From assembly GCA_001692895.1 (NCBI GenBank), contig KV748191.1:1240001-1304000 (forward strand): a DNA stretch of 64,000 nucleotides. The letters run 5' to 3'. The notes beneath the pieces were generated by a model. The model worked only from the letters and a program-made list of their open reading frames with translations, was not told where the DNA came from and searched no databases. Positions within the stretch are counted from its first letter, which is position 1, and every line of letters begins with the position of its first letter. Position numbers and translations under genes: made by a program. Of the stretch, positions 1-11,593 are shown piece by piece. Source of the stretch: Cenococcum geophilum 1.58 (taxonomy: Eukaryota; Ascomycota; Dothideomycetes; Gloniales; Gloniaceae).

Positions 1-810
1 TTAGATATTTTAAACTCCTTAGGAACCACTACTTCCTTCTCTAGCTTATTAAAGCTAGGGTTCACTATATCCCAGCTAGGCCTTGCTAATCAATTACTGT
101 GTCTTATTGTCTCTTTATATCCCATATCTTACCCATCCCCTATATGCTATCTCTTATATAGACTACTACTATATACGCCTTACCTCCCCCCCCTAGAGCC
201 ATTAAAGGCGTAAGGGGGATTTATCCATTCTAACTACCGTAATACTAATAAGCGAGCGGGATATTATATTGTATTTAGGTATCTTTTATACCTAGGCCCC
301 AGCTAGGCCCTCTCTAAGGGTTACTACTCTGTTAAAAGGAGATAGGGAAAACCGTAGGTCGCAATCCAAGCTGCTAGGTAGTATTTAGTAGTTAAAAACG
401 GCGAGTAACCGCATACTCTGCGGGCGACTGCCTTAGGGGTTAGAAGGGGCCGTATATTTGCTCGTTCGTTCATTTACTTATACGCTCGTTCATCCGTCAA
501 TATAAGGTCATTAATGCTTTCCATTAGGGGCTAGGGGATGCTTTTAAAAGCTATTTATCCACGTTAGATTATATAGGTGCTTAGTAGGAGAACTAGTAGC
601 TATATTATAAAGGGGTACCGTTAGTAGTAGTTTTCAAGATCTCACTATCCTATATAAAAACTTTTCACTACGCCCCACAACGTACACAACCACTAGGTCC
701 TACTTGCACGCGCTATATAACGTCTCTACATTAGCTCTAGGTCTAAACTTCAAAGACCTAGGTTTATAGCCGTCACCATATACAGGTGCAGAATCCGTTT
801 TTAACGGCTA
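1..810. other. Unassigned left flank, no recognisable gene
   Basis: I find no reading frame, RNA gene or repeat family in this stretch that I can name, and it does not match any other part of the window. It is AT-rich with stops in all frames, like the rest of the region, but has somewhat more CpG. A phrase near 392-402 (acggcgagtaac) faintly resembles fungal large-subunit rRNA but nothing around it does. It lies where the 5' half of GyA copy 1 should be, so the junction near 810 is either a truncation or an unrecognised insertion. Confidence 0.5.
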
Positions 811-1427
811 TGGATAATATATATAATATATATAGAGCACCTAAGGATAAGAATTAAAAATACTCTATAAGAATATATTAGATAGTAAAAGAATAAAAGT
901 ATTAAAACGCTAAGTATATATATAGTTAGTATCTAGTAGAAGTTTAGGAGTTAGGAAACTTAATACTTTAACTAAAAAGATTCCTTATAGAAGAATACCT
1001 AGATAGATAATAGTAGTGGGAATGCCTAGAAAATACGTATCTATAGTATATTAAAGATAAAAAGCAAACTAAGTATTAGCTAAAAGTAGACTAAGTATAG
1101 ATAGGATTAAGTAGCTAGTAGTTAGGAAACTAGTAGTAGAGCCTTAAACCCTTAAAGGAATTTAAGGACAATATCTAAATTTATAAGTTAAATAGTAAGA
1201 TTAACAGTTTAAGGTATTAATAGATAGTGGAGTAATGAGGAACTATATCTTACTAGTAGCAGTTAAGAGAATAGGATTACTATATAGGAAAAAGGAGCAT
1301 CTTTACCTATTAGTGATGATTTTAGGAGATCTAATAGCCTATAGAAGAGGTATTATTAATCTTAAAATAGGACCTATTTAGTTAACTATTAAAGGGAGAT
1401 AAATTAAGATGTCTTTTAATATATTAC
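811..1427 (+). pseudogene. GyA-1 segment 1: protease region of pol
   Basis: This piece aligns with 48560-49228 of GyA-2. The retropepsin active site reads D-S-G at 1223-1231, in the expected position upstream of reverse transcriptase. In-frame TAA/TAG stand where Gln or Trp codons are expected. GyA-2 lacks four bases just after the DSG that are present here, so this copy keeps the ancestral frame at that spot. The segment stops at 1427 where GyB inserted; 1423-1427 (ATTAC) is the duplicated target. Confidence 0.75.
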
Positions 1428-1807
1428 TGTAACGGAATTCCCTAGAAGGTACATATCAGATAAGATAGAAGGAGGTCTTATCTATGTTCTAGAAGGAGGT
1501 CTTATCTATATTTTAAAAGGAGGTCTTATCTATATTCCAGAAGGAGGTCTCACCTATATTTTATCTATGTCCTAGAAGATATAGTTAGATAGATAAGGGG
1601 CAAAGGGTTTTACTAGCGTCTTAGAAAGATTATATAGGGAGTTAGTTCTCCTCTAGAGAAGAACTAGCAATTAGTCTCTAAATAGAAGTGGTTAGAAGCA
1701 TTTATCCTTTAATATATAAAACTTATTCTACCTTTAACTTACCTTTTACTTACCAGTAACACTGTTAATTAGATAATTATACGTTCCAGTTAGGCTAGCC
1801 TCTTACA
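1428..1807 (+). repeat. GyB 5' LTR (380 bp)
   Basis: Starts TGTAACGGAATTCC and ends CTCTTACA; it matches the 3' LTR along its length apart from two length-variable tandem repeats. It has four copies of a 24-bp unit where the 3' LTR has two, and fewer copies of a CTTACCTTCTA-like unit near its end. Most base differences between the two LTRs are transitions in which this copy carries the T or A, so it decayed more than the 3' LTR. Confidence 0.92.
1467..1562 (+). repeat. 24-bp tandem repeat in GyB LTR (4 copies)
   Basis: The unit begins AGAAGGAGGTCTTATCTAT and occurs four times in a row here. The 3' LTR has two copies starting near 8743. Since the two LTRs are identical when an element inserts, the copy number changed afterwards, or was changed by recombination with another GyB copy. 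Confidence 0.85.
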
Positions 1808-1834
1808 ATTCTAATTGCTTACAATCCGTTAGGA

Positions 1835-2997
1835 ATGTACGGCTATTAATTAATAATAATAAACTATACTCCTGTACCCTATGAAGCAACACCCTTACTG
1901 CAAGAGGCTTAAAAAGTCTCCCTAGAGGAGCGCATTCCCTCTTCTTACGAAGAAGCCACGGCTGGTTTATCTAACCTTGCGAGACCCTTAGGAACGATTA
2001 CCGCTGGGGAGTTATTAGAGCGGTTGCTATATAAGACCCTATAAAAAACAAAGGAGTTAGAGATATAATTAAGATAAATATATTAAGACTACCAAGAATA
2101 ATTATAAGGACAATTGGGGAAAGTATAGACACCCTAGACACGAAGCGGACTTAAAGGGGTAACACTATACTATGCTATAACGTTAGAAAAACCTAAATTC
2201 CGTATAAAGGAACCTAATAAGTACTATAGTAATAGTCTTCGGAACTACAATTGTTTTATCCAATAATATAAAACTAAGTTTTAGCTAGATCCGAAACATT
2301 ACTCTAACGAGTATAATTAGATACTAATTACTTCTACCTTCCTGCGTAGCACCGTTAAGAGTTTATAGATACGCTATAAGAAGAAACTTACTACACCCCT
2401 TAAATTTAGCGAACTTAGGATTTGGTTAGTTAATTAGGTCTAAGACCCTACTAATTAAGGGATGGACTATAATTAGCGATACCACAACGCCAAACAGTAG
2501 GATGGTTAGACTGTGGTCTAGTTTATAAACTACTTAGAAGAACTAGAAGATAATATACCCTACTTAGATCTGTGGGATAACGCTATATAACTTTACTAGC
2601 TACTCGCTAAGCTATAACCTAAGATTTAATAGGCTATATAAGAGAAGGGCGAAATTCCTACCTTTTAAGAAAAGCTTATCTCTAAAGCTACTTAAATTAA
2701 GAGTACTAAAAGAGACTATTTAGGCAAGTAAAAGGAACGAGACGCTAATAATAAAGAGTATAGGACTAGACCTAGCTTTAATAATAGGGGCAGATTTTAA
2801 CCTAACCGCTCTATAGAAGGATAACGCGAGCAGGCCTCGCAGCCCTAGAGTAACGCTAGTTAACCCTAAAATAATAATAGGCAAAGACCTAATCCGTAGG
2901 AGGGGAACTGGGAGACACGTACCTGTTATAACTACGGCAAAAAGGGCTATATAAGCCGCTTTTACCGGCAGAAAAAGTAAAAGTCGGCCTAATTAGG
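1835..2997 (+). pseudogene. GyB gag
   Basis: The frame opening with ATG at 1835 (M-Y-G-Y) runs without a net indel to the nucleocapsid zinc knuckle at 2924-2965, a multiple of three away. The CCHC knuckle is still visible, but the second and third Cys and the His read Tyr (TGC or CAC changed to TAC or TAT). All stops in between are TAA or TAG at positions that suit Gln. The product would be the structural capsid protein of the retroelement particle. The ATG 46 bases downstream is in another frame. Confidence 0.85.
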
Positions 2998-5900
2998 AAA
3001 AGAGACAGCCTAGTAGATCTTTACTCCCTTACACTAGGCCAGTAAGAGAAGGAGGGAGTAAACTACCATATAGTTATTCCTATCTCTATTTAAGTTAATA
3101 ATAAATAGGTAACGCAAGACTACCTTATAGATAGCGGCGCGAGTATAAGGTTCATTTCTTAATTACTAGTAAAAGAATTAGATTTAGACCTTAGCGGCTC
3201 GCAAGTGCGCACTGTTTAAAGCATTAGAGGCTACCGGATTCCATACTATAGGGAATAGGCTTTTTCCGTGGCCAGCTAGGACCGCGATAGTCTATGGGAT
3301 ACGTAGAAGATGCGCTTCTATGCCGCAGAAATTAAGGGGTACAACCTTATTTTAGGATACCTATGGCTTCGCCAAGTTAATCCGGACATTAATTGGCCTT
3401 TAGCCTTATATTAACATCGGAAGTCTTAACCGCGCATTATAGTTAAAGATTAAAAGACTTTCTTAAACTATATATAAGAAGAAGGGTGGGTATATACTAT
3501 ATATGCCACTCTTAATACCAAGAACGGGGATATAGGATATTTATTTTTAGATGTCCGGCTATACACAGTTGAGGAACTAGAGATTTTATAAGAATATACG
3601 GACTTAGAGGATATTTCTAGTAAAGAGGCTACACAAACCTTACTTGACCCTATATTAGTTAAGCATAAGATAAATATAGGGAATAAATAACCTCCTTTTG
3701 GACTACTATATAACCTATTAGAAAATAAGCTAGCGGTACTGCGTTAATATATAGTGGATAATCTTTAGAGAGGATAGATTTGGCCCTCTATAAGCCTAGT
3801 AGGGGCGCCAATTATATTTATACCCAAGAAGGACGGGACCCTTCGCCTCTATATTAACTATTAGGCGCTAAATAAGATTACTATAAAGAATCGCTACCCG
3901 TTACCCTTAATAGGGGAGCTTATTAATAGGCTATTGGGCGCAAAAATATTTATAAAATTAAATCTAAAAGATATATACTATTAAATCCAGATTAAAGCCG
4001 GCGATAAGTAGAAAACGGCGTTCCGAATACGGTACGGCCACTTTAGGTATCTAGTAATGCCATTTAGGCTTACTAACGTACCAGTAATATTTCAGGCCTA
4101 TATTAATAAGGCATTATCGGGCCTATTAGACACGATATGTGTGGTCTACCTTAATAATATTATAGTCTACTCTAATAACTACAAAGTATATATGCACCAC
4201 GTATAAATAGTACTAAAAAGACTGCGGGAATATAAGCTCTATATAAACCTAAAAAAGTATACATTCTATACTACTAGCATTAATTTTTTGGGCTTTATTA
4301 TTAGCGTTAATAGAGTATTAATAGAGAAAAGTCGGGTAGACGCTATTAGGGAATAGCCCTACCCTATAATATTTAGAGAAGTATAGGTTTTCTTAGGCAC
4401 GGCAAACTTCTACTAAACATTTATTATTTACTACTTATAAGTAATACTCCTAATTACTAATCTACTAAAAGGATCTAAGAATAGTAGGAAGTTAGGACCC
4501 TTTATATTTAGGGAAGCTACTAAGTAAGCTATAGACCGGTTAAAGGATTTGTTTACGTTAGCGCCTATCCTAATACACTTTTACTAGGAGCTACATATAT
4601 ACCTTAAAACAGATACATCTAGCTTTGCCCTAAGGGCAATTATATCTTAATTAAAAGACGGAAAATAGCATCCTTTGGCGTTTTAGTTAAGGAAAATAAC
4701 CCCTATAGAGCAGTATTATATAATATATAACTAGGAGCTACTCATGATAATCGCAGTAATAAAGCACTGGCGACATTATTATATAGGAAGTAATTATCCT
4801 ATTAAAGTCCTTACAGACTATAATAACCTAGAATACTTTATAACTATAAAGGTATTAAGCGGTCAATAAGCTAGGTAGGTAGAGGCACTATTATAGTACG
4901 ATTTTAAGATTATATACCGCCCAGGAAAGACAAATCCTGCTAATAGGTTATTAAGACGTCTGAATTATAAGATAGGGAGAATCTAAGACAGCACAGGGGA
5001 AATAATCCCTATATTACAAAATTTGCTTAGGAAGAAAGAAGACTCTTTCCCTAGAACTATAGAATTTCGCGGCAGGGTAGAGGTCCTAGTAATATAGCTA
5101 CAAAGCGATATAATTATAGAGCCGTAGGATATAGTTATAAACTAGGTTATAGACCAAGTAGATATTATAAAGTTGGCGTACCCTAGAATTAGTAAGAATT
5201 CTGCGGGATGTGCTAGAGGTGTCGCGGCACCTTTAACTTAACAGCGCATTAGCTGCGAGTTCTTAGATCTAAGGGGGATAGGCGAGATACCTATCTATAG
5301 CGTAGCATACTATATAATAGTAGGAGAATCTACTAACACTGATGGTTTAAAACGTCTTGTGCCACGCCTTAAGTCCGTAATAGCGGTAGGCGAAATAGAA
5401 GTAAGTAATCTACACAAAACCTTTTTAGATCTTCTTCTTTAAGCTTAATAAAGGGACGCCTTCGCCTCTAGGGAGAGGTAGAAAGATATAGTGGAGACTA
5501 ACTTAGCCGGAGTTATTAAAAAGCTATAGCAGCAAGACTAAAAGGGTCTATTACGCTTTAAGGGTGCTATATATATCCTAAAGGACCAAGCGATTTAAGA
5601 TAAAATTTTAAAGGTCTTTTACGATAACCCTTTTAGGGGTTACTACGGTGCCAATAAAACCCTTAAGGCCGTTTAAAGGAAATACTTTTAGAACGGAATA
5701 TCTAAAGAGGTTAAGGACTATATATTAAGGTATAATACGTGCTAAAGGATATAGATATCCAGGCATCGCCTATACGGCGAGTTATTAGTGCTTCCTATTC
5801 CGTAGGGACCTATATTAGAATTAATAATGGATTTTATTACAGGCTTACCCCCTACTAAAATAAGAACTAGAGAGGTTACTAACGCTATCCTAGTAATTGT

Positions 5901-7187
5901 TAATAGGTATACAAAGTTTTTAGGATACTTTACTGTTATAATAACGATCATAGTAGCAGAACTAGTAGACCTGTTTTTAGAACGGTAGCTCTTATTTAGC
6001 ACGCTAAGGGGAATTATATCTAACAGAGGCACCGTATTTAATAGTACATTTTAGTCTTTATTCTGTCTCTTATTAAAAATATAATAAAGGATAAGTACTA
6101 CCTTCTACCCGTAAACAGACGGGCAAATAGAGCATCTAAATGCGTTATTGGAACACTACCTTCGCTACTATATCAATTATTAATAGGATAATTAGACATT
6201 GTGGTTGACTCTAGCGCAGCATATATATAATACAAGCATCTACAGTAGTATAAAAATGACCCCTTATAAAGCATTATTTGGGGTAAAAGTAAATAACCCC
6301 TAGAACGTTAAGGACATCATTCCTAAAAGAAAGGCACTAGTAGCGTCCAAAAGAATTAAGTAAATAAGAATTCGCAGAGAGAAACTTAAAAAGCACTTAC
6401 TAGATGCCCAGGCCGTGCAAAAAAGGTACTATAATAAAAAATATATGCCGAAAGAATTTAAGATAGGAGACGAAGTCTTACTATTTATAAAAAATATCCA
6501 AATAAAACGCATTAAGAAGAAGCTGGATCACCAGTAGCTCGGACCCTTTAAAATAGTTAAGAAAACTAAAGGAAACTAAGCCTATAAATTAGAATTACCA
6601 AAATCTTATCCAATATATCCCATATTTCATATTTCCTTACTAGAGCCATACCGGAGAAAAGATGGTGTAGAACCGCCCCTATCTAGCAAAATTAATAGGG
6701 AACTAGAATAGAATGTAAAAAACATTCTAGACTAAAGATGGCGCCAGAAAAAGCGCGAATTTTTAATTTATTAAGAAGAATACTCTTAGGTATATAATAG
6801 TTAAGAACCTAAAGAGTACCTTTAGCCGGGATGTAATACCGTAATTAAAACCTTTCTAAGAACTAAAGGTAAAGACTTAGAAATAGTTCCGAATATACCA
6901 TAGGTAAAGCAATAGGGAAGACCCTATAAATTAAAACTATAGGATTAAGTATAGGCATTAAGAACGGAAACGTTTTACTATTATAATAGGGATCCTAGAA
7001 TCCTATAAGAGGAAGCCTATAGGGATCTATAGAAGAACCACTAGGGATACTGTTTAAAGAAGACGCTATATAAAAAGGAGCAGTAGCACTATAAGAAGTG
7101 GCCTTAGGGATTTAGTAAGATCCCCTAGGGATAAAAGGAGAGTATCCGGCCTAGCACCGGAGATACGTAGTAGAGTTAATAATACGA
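2998..7187 (+). pseudogene. GyB pol: protease, RT, RNase H, integrase, chromodomain
   Basis: Pol lies in the minus-one frame relative to gag. Landmarks all share one frame: protease D-S-G-A-S at 3130, RT palm L-K-D near 3970, the RT catalytic box read as Y-L-N-N at 4147-4158 (expected Y-x-D-D), RNase H K-T-D-T near 4610, integrase first Asp in M-D-F-I-T-G at 5830, and second integrase site read S-N-R-G at 6019 (expected D). A chromodomain follows at 6721-6840 (I-L-D-x-R-W-R, E-E-Y). Frame is kept for over 3.5 kb despite many in-frame stops, so decay is by transition only. Chromodomains of this class direct integration to heterochromatin. The C-terminal tail beyond the chromodomain runs about 110 more codons to a probable stop near 7185. 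Confidence 0.88.
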
Positions 7188-8689
7188 AGAGGAGTAAAAA
7201 AACAGCCTATAAAGAATTAGAAATTTTAAGGAATTGTAAGGCACCTATAGAAATACCACCTATTTATTATATATAGGGATTATAGTAGTGCTAGGTAATA
7301 ACTTAAATACCAGCAGTAGTAACAGGAGCCTCTTCTTCCATCTTAACGTCATTATCGACGGTATTATTGGCTCCTTTATCCCCAGAAGCATTAGCACTTT
7401 CACTAATATTCTTCTTAGAACAATGGGTACTAAAAGAACCAGCACGGGTGGAAGACTGGCGAGGAAAACGTTTATCTTAACCTTTATTACTATTCTTAGT
7501 ATCCCTAGGTTCTAAATCGGCGTCTAAGCAGGGATTAGAGAGATATTAGCTAAAGAAGTTAGCACAGTTCCTAAGCGAGTCACTAGAGAAACTTACCTAG
7601 CTAGAGTAGCCCGCGTAAGAGTATAAATATTATTATTAATAAGGACAAGCTGTTTGTATATGCGCTCCTAGACACTATATATCCGAGAATATTGCGTCTC
7701 TATAGTAATGGAAACCCTTATAGAATTAAAGAGTCTACAAGCGAGGAAAGACACCTTCTGTCCCTACCTGTTACTATTAGGATATTAGCGGAAATCTTAG
7801 ATGGCGCGTTAGAGCCTATAAGTCTTATGCGTATAAATAGCGGGGATCTAGTATAATTAGCGAAATCTAGAATAGGACGGAATGGGAAATACTAGGACGT
7901 AGGTCTTTCTCCTACTGCGATAATAGGAGCACTTAGATTTGTTTTTGCTAGAGTAAGGCATCTTATAGACGTAGGAAGGATCCTGCGTGAAAGTATAAAT
8001 ACAGCAATAATAGCATTTTAGGGAAACTGCCGTAGGAGCAACAGACGCTGTCTGGGGCGTCACTAGGAAATTAACGACACTGCCGCCGGTCTAGGGACCA
8101 CGAGCCATTATAAGAGAATACTTTAAGAAGTTAGCATTATTATAAGAAGATGAGGTAGGGATTCTATTACTTATAGACGTGTTATAAGAAGAGAATAAAG
8201 CAGCTGTAAAAGAATAGCTGGAGATATAGAAGCTAAAAGCGGAGATGTAGAGGAAATAGTCTGCTGAAAGACGAGACGAATAGTGTTGTTAATAAAAAGA
8301 CACGTGAGAGGCGACAGCTTATAAACTGGAAGAAAATTAAAATAAAGACGTCATTATTAGAATCTATTTTAGGTAAATAGGGATAGTGGCTTGTAGACGC
8401 GTTGTATAGGACAACCTCCAGATTAACTTATAACAAACTCTTATAATAAGAAAGGTAAATCCCATCCAATTTTCATTATTATCATTTTAGTTCCATCACA
8501 AAGGCATTATAGGAAACTATAGTGGGAAAAGAGCAGAGGAACTAAGGACAAAGTAAGGTTCCACGCTAGTGAAGAACTAGCTATAAGCCGCATTATAGAG
8601 TACCTTTCCACTAAGAATTTCCCTAGTGGTTTTAGCCGGAACTCTATAAAAGCTTAATAGAGGCAAAGTCTTAGAGGACCAAGACCCTT
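7188..8689. other. GyB post-pol region
   Basis: About 1.5 kb between pol and the 3' LTR, longer than a usual gypsy 3' untranslated region. No plus-strand protein could be recognised. Several short open stretches exist on both strands; the only one with a persuasive residue pattern is the antisense cysteine-rich stretch at 7857-8063. The size is consistent with an accessory gene. Confidence 0.5.
7857..8063 (-). pseudogene. Antisense cysteine-rich accessory reading frame in GyB
   Basis: A 68-codon open stretch on the strand opposite to gag-pol. It shows K-C-x2-Y-C-C followed 25-30 residues later by K-S-K-C-S-Y-Y and R-K-T-Y-V. Reading the Tyr codons as RIP-changed Cys codons gives paired C-x2-C motifs rich in Lys and Arg, a pattern I associate with antisense genes of some fungal gypsy elements. 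The ends are set by stops only and the original gene was probably longer. It may instead be a chance open frame. Confidence 0.4.
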
Positions 8690-8703
8690 AAAGGGGAGGC
8701 AAT
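8690..8703 (+). other. GyB polypurine tract
   Basis: The purine run AAAGGGGAGGCAAT directly precedes the 3' LTR, the place where plus-strand DNA synthesis is primed in LTR retrotransposons. Confidence 0.7.
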
Positions 8704-9057
8704 TATAACGAAATTCCCTAGAAGGTACATATTAGATAAGACAGAAGGAGGTCTCATCTATATTCTAGAAGGAGGTCTTACCTATATTCCATCTACGTCC
8801 TAGAAGATACAGTCAGACAGATAAGGGGCAAAGGGTTTTACTAGCGTCTTAAAAAGATCATATAGGGAGCTAGTTCTCCTCTAGAGAAGAACTAGCAATT
8901 AGTCTCTAAATAGAAGTGGTTAGAAGCATTTGTCCTTCAATACATGAAACTCATTCTACCTTTAACTTACCTTCTATTTACCTTCGACTTACCTTCTACT
9001 TACCGGTGACACTATTAATTAGATAATCATACGTTCCGGTTAGGCTGGCCTCTTACA
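8704..9057 (+). repeat. GyB 3' LTR (354 bp)
   Basis: Matches the 5' LTR; it begins TATAACGAAATTCC, with the terminal TG changed to TA, and ends CTCTTACA. It is less mutated than the 5' LTR and has two 24-bp units against four, but extra CTTACCTTCTA-like units near its end. The target copy ATTAC follows at 9058-9062. Confidence 0.92.
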
Positions 9058-11093
9058 ATTACTATTAGGAAATAATAAGGCAGTACTAGGAATGCCTTAG
9101 TTATAGAAATATAATTTAAAGATTAATTAGGTTATAGGTTAAGTTAATATTAAGGATACTTAATAATGTAAGATATAATAGTAAACCAAGTTAGTATAGT
9201 ACTAAATAGGGGCAACCTATAAAGAAACGGAAAAAGGGTTAAGCTATATACCAAAGAGATACCACTAGTATAATAAAAAACTATAGTTACCGGAAAGTAA
9301 AAAACTGTTAAAATATATAGCGTAGGACTATAAGATAGAATTAGAACTAGGAATAAGTTTAAAGTTTTTTCTAATCTATAAGCTTACTAAAGAAGAAGGT
9401 AGAGCATTAAAAAAGTTTATCTAGGAAAATCTACGAAAAGGATATATTAGACTATTATAGTTATTAGCGGGTTATCTAGTACTATTTATACTAAAGAAGA
9501 ACGGCAAACTAAGACTGTGTATTAACTATAGATAATTAAACAGCATTACTAAAAAGGATAGGTATCCTTTACCCTTAATTAGCAAAATCTAAGACAGGAT
9601 AGGCAATGCGTAAATCTTTATAAAGATAGATCTGAGATAGGTATACTATTAGATTAGAATTAAGGAAGGTAACGAATAAAAGGCAGCCTTTAGGTTAAAG
9701 GAAGGACTATATAAACTATTAGTTATATAATTCGGGCTTATAAACGCACTAGCGACGTTCTAGAAGCGTATTAATAATATATTAGGAGAATACTTAGATG
9801 AATTTATTATAGTATATTTCGATAATATTATTATCTACTTAATAACTAAGGAAGAATATGGAGAATATGTTAAATGGGTTTTAAAGAGACTATAGGAAGA
9901 ACAGATGCTAGTAGCAATTAAGAAATGCGAGTTCTTTACTAGGAAGACCAATTTCATCAGATTTATTATTAAATTAGGCTAACTTAGCATAGATTTAAAG
10001 AAGATTAAGGCTATAGCGAATTAGTAGGAACTAGAGAACGTTACGCAGTTAAGATCGTTTTTAGGGTTTTATAATTACTGTAGAAGGTTTATAGCGCAAT
10101 AGTTAAAAGATATTAAGCTATTTACACAATTAATAAAGAAAGAAGAACTATAGGCATGGGGAAAGGAACAGTAGGAGTTATTTAAAAAAAGTTAAGGAAC
10201 TATTTACCTAGGAGCTAGTTCTTAAGATCTATTAACTAGGACTAAAAACGGTTATAGAAATAGATGTATTAGACTATATACTAGGGGTATACTTTATGCA
10301 GAAATATTAAGATAGATAGCACCTAGTAGCATATTACAGTCGGAAGATAATACTACTAGAGTTAAACTACGACATCTATAACAAAGAGTTATTAAGTATA
10401 ATTACAGCACTAAAGGAATAAAAAGTATTCTTATAAGGTATAGAGAAATTATTTATAGTTAAGACGGATTATAAAAACCTAATAGGATTCCTAACAATAA
10501 AGGAACTTAACTAAAGATAGGTTAGATGGGCAGAGATGCTTATAAAATACTATTTTAAGATTTAGTATATTAAGGGTATAGATAACACACAAGTAGATGC
10601 TCTAAGTAGAAAAGCTAAACTATAGACTAATAAAAAGCCATTAGGGGCTTTACTGCGAAAAGATATAAATAGACTAATTAGGTATAATTATATAAAGATT
10701 ATAATAACTTAGGAACTAGAGAAGATTTATAAGTTACCGGAAAGCTTTTAGATATAAAGAATTTTAGAAGTATAACTAGAAGATCTATAAACGGATATAT
10801 ACGAGAATTAAGAAGTAAAGTATATCCTAAAAAGCATAGCAAAATAATTCGTAGAAGATTTCTATAGGGTAATAACTTAAGGATATAATGGAGCTATAAG
10901 CTTAGTATTAAGACTTTAGGAGGAGTATATTATTAATAGAATTTAGGGCTTAGCACGAAAAGTTATAAAGGAATATCTAGATTGCTAAAGGAATAAACTA
11001 ACGAGGTATAAGCTATATAGAGGGCTACAACCTATTAAAATACTAGAAAGACTATAGGAGGTTATATTATAGGACTTTATTATTAAGTTACTA
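9058..11093 (+). pseudogene. GyA-1 segment 2: RT, RNase H and integrase zinc-binding region
   Basis: It resumes GyA pol immediately after GyB and is homologous to 49228-51250. Reverse transcriptase is recognised by K-K-N-G-K-L-R-L near 9494, the D-R-Y-P-L-P-L segment near 9560 and the catalytic box Y-F-D-N around 9828 (second Asp changed to Asn). RNase H and the N-terminal HHCC zinc region of integrase (near 10885-11000, with a changed Cys) follow. Stops are abundant. The segment ends at the LINE insertion; 11077-11093 is the left copy of its target duplication. Confidence 0.85.
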
Positions 11094-11568
11094 CTAAAGT
11101 AAACAAACTCGAAAAAAGGAGCTCTTGCTACACCCGGCCTAAAAAGACCAAAACTAACTAAAAGAACCCTAAAAAACACCTAGAGAATCCCCCTAAGATA
11201 CATGCATCGCAGAGGAGGCACACGTCAAATGACGGTAGCTCGCACTCGCGCGCAACCGCTAAAACTACGCCTAGCAATGGCCCTCTATAATAAAGATAAG
11301 TAAATACCACACTATAAAGCGGAAATACCTCTATTAAGAAGGCATTTAATAAAATATAAAGCCTATTAGATGCGTTTAGTATCTAGAATTATAGGGGAGT
11401 AACTATTAGCTATAATAAACTAATATAGCTAGTAAAATGGCTCCGCTAGTCTAGTAAACCTTAAACGCCCCTTTAGTAAACCCTTAATTAAATCCTCTAA
11501 CGGCTAAGCAAAATTAAAAATAAGTATAACCCCCCTTTACCAGCGAACCGTACCTAGGCCGCTATCCC
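11094..11568 (+). other. LnA-1 5' untranslated region and ORF1 start
   Basis: This is the sequence between the LINE 5' junction and the piggyBac insertion. A possible ORF1 start is the ATG near 11230, which opens a short Arg- and Ala-rich run (M-T-V-A-R-T-R-A) that is CpG-rich and little mutated. Beyond about 11290 stops accumulate. Assignment to the LINE rests on position, not on a domain. Confidence 0.5.
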
Positions 11569-11572
11569 TTAA

Positions 11573-11593
11573 CCCGTTGATTTGGGTCCTACG
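11573..11593 (+). repeat. PbA left terminal inverted repeat
   Basis: Begins CCCGTTG and contains GGGTCCTACG. Its partner at 14947-14963, read on the opposite strand, begins CCCGTCG and runs directly into GGGTCCTACG. The CCC start next to TTAA is typical of the family. Confidence 0.85.

Larger units (their letters stand above)
1428..9057 (+). mobile_element. GyB: full-length Ty3/gypsy chromovirus
   Basis: A complete LTR retrotransposon of 7630 bp with LTRs at 1428-1807 and 8704-9057, flanked by the 5-bp duplication ATTAC (1423-1427 and 9058-9062). Removing it and one ATTAC restores the uninterrupted GyA sequence seen at 49201-49240, so both ends are exact. The LTR termini are TGTAAC and TTACA, the expected TG...CA inverted ends. 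Inside are gag, a pol in the minus-one frame with protease, reverse transcriptase, RNase H, integrase and chromodomain, then about 1.5 kb that holds an antisense cysteine-rich reading frame. It is dead: dozens of stops and mutated catalytic aspartates. Confidence 0.93.

Noticed and set aside
380-410. Large-subunit rRNA fragment
   Set aside because: Only a dozen bases resemble rRNA; the flanks do not follow.
5742-6032. 96-codon minus-strand gene
   Set aside because: It is antisense to the integrase core of GyB, which is in frame with the rest of pol.
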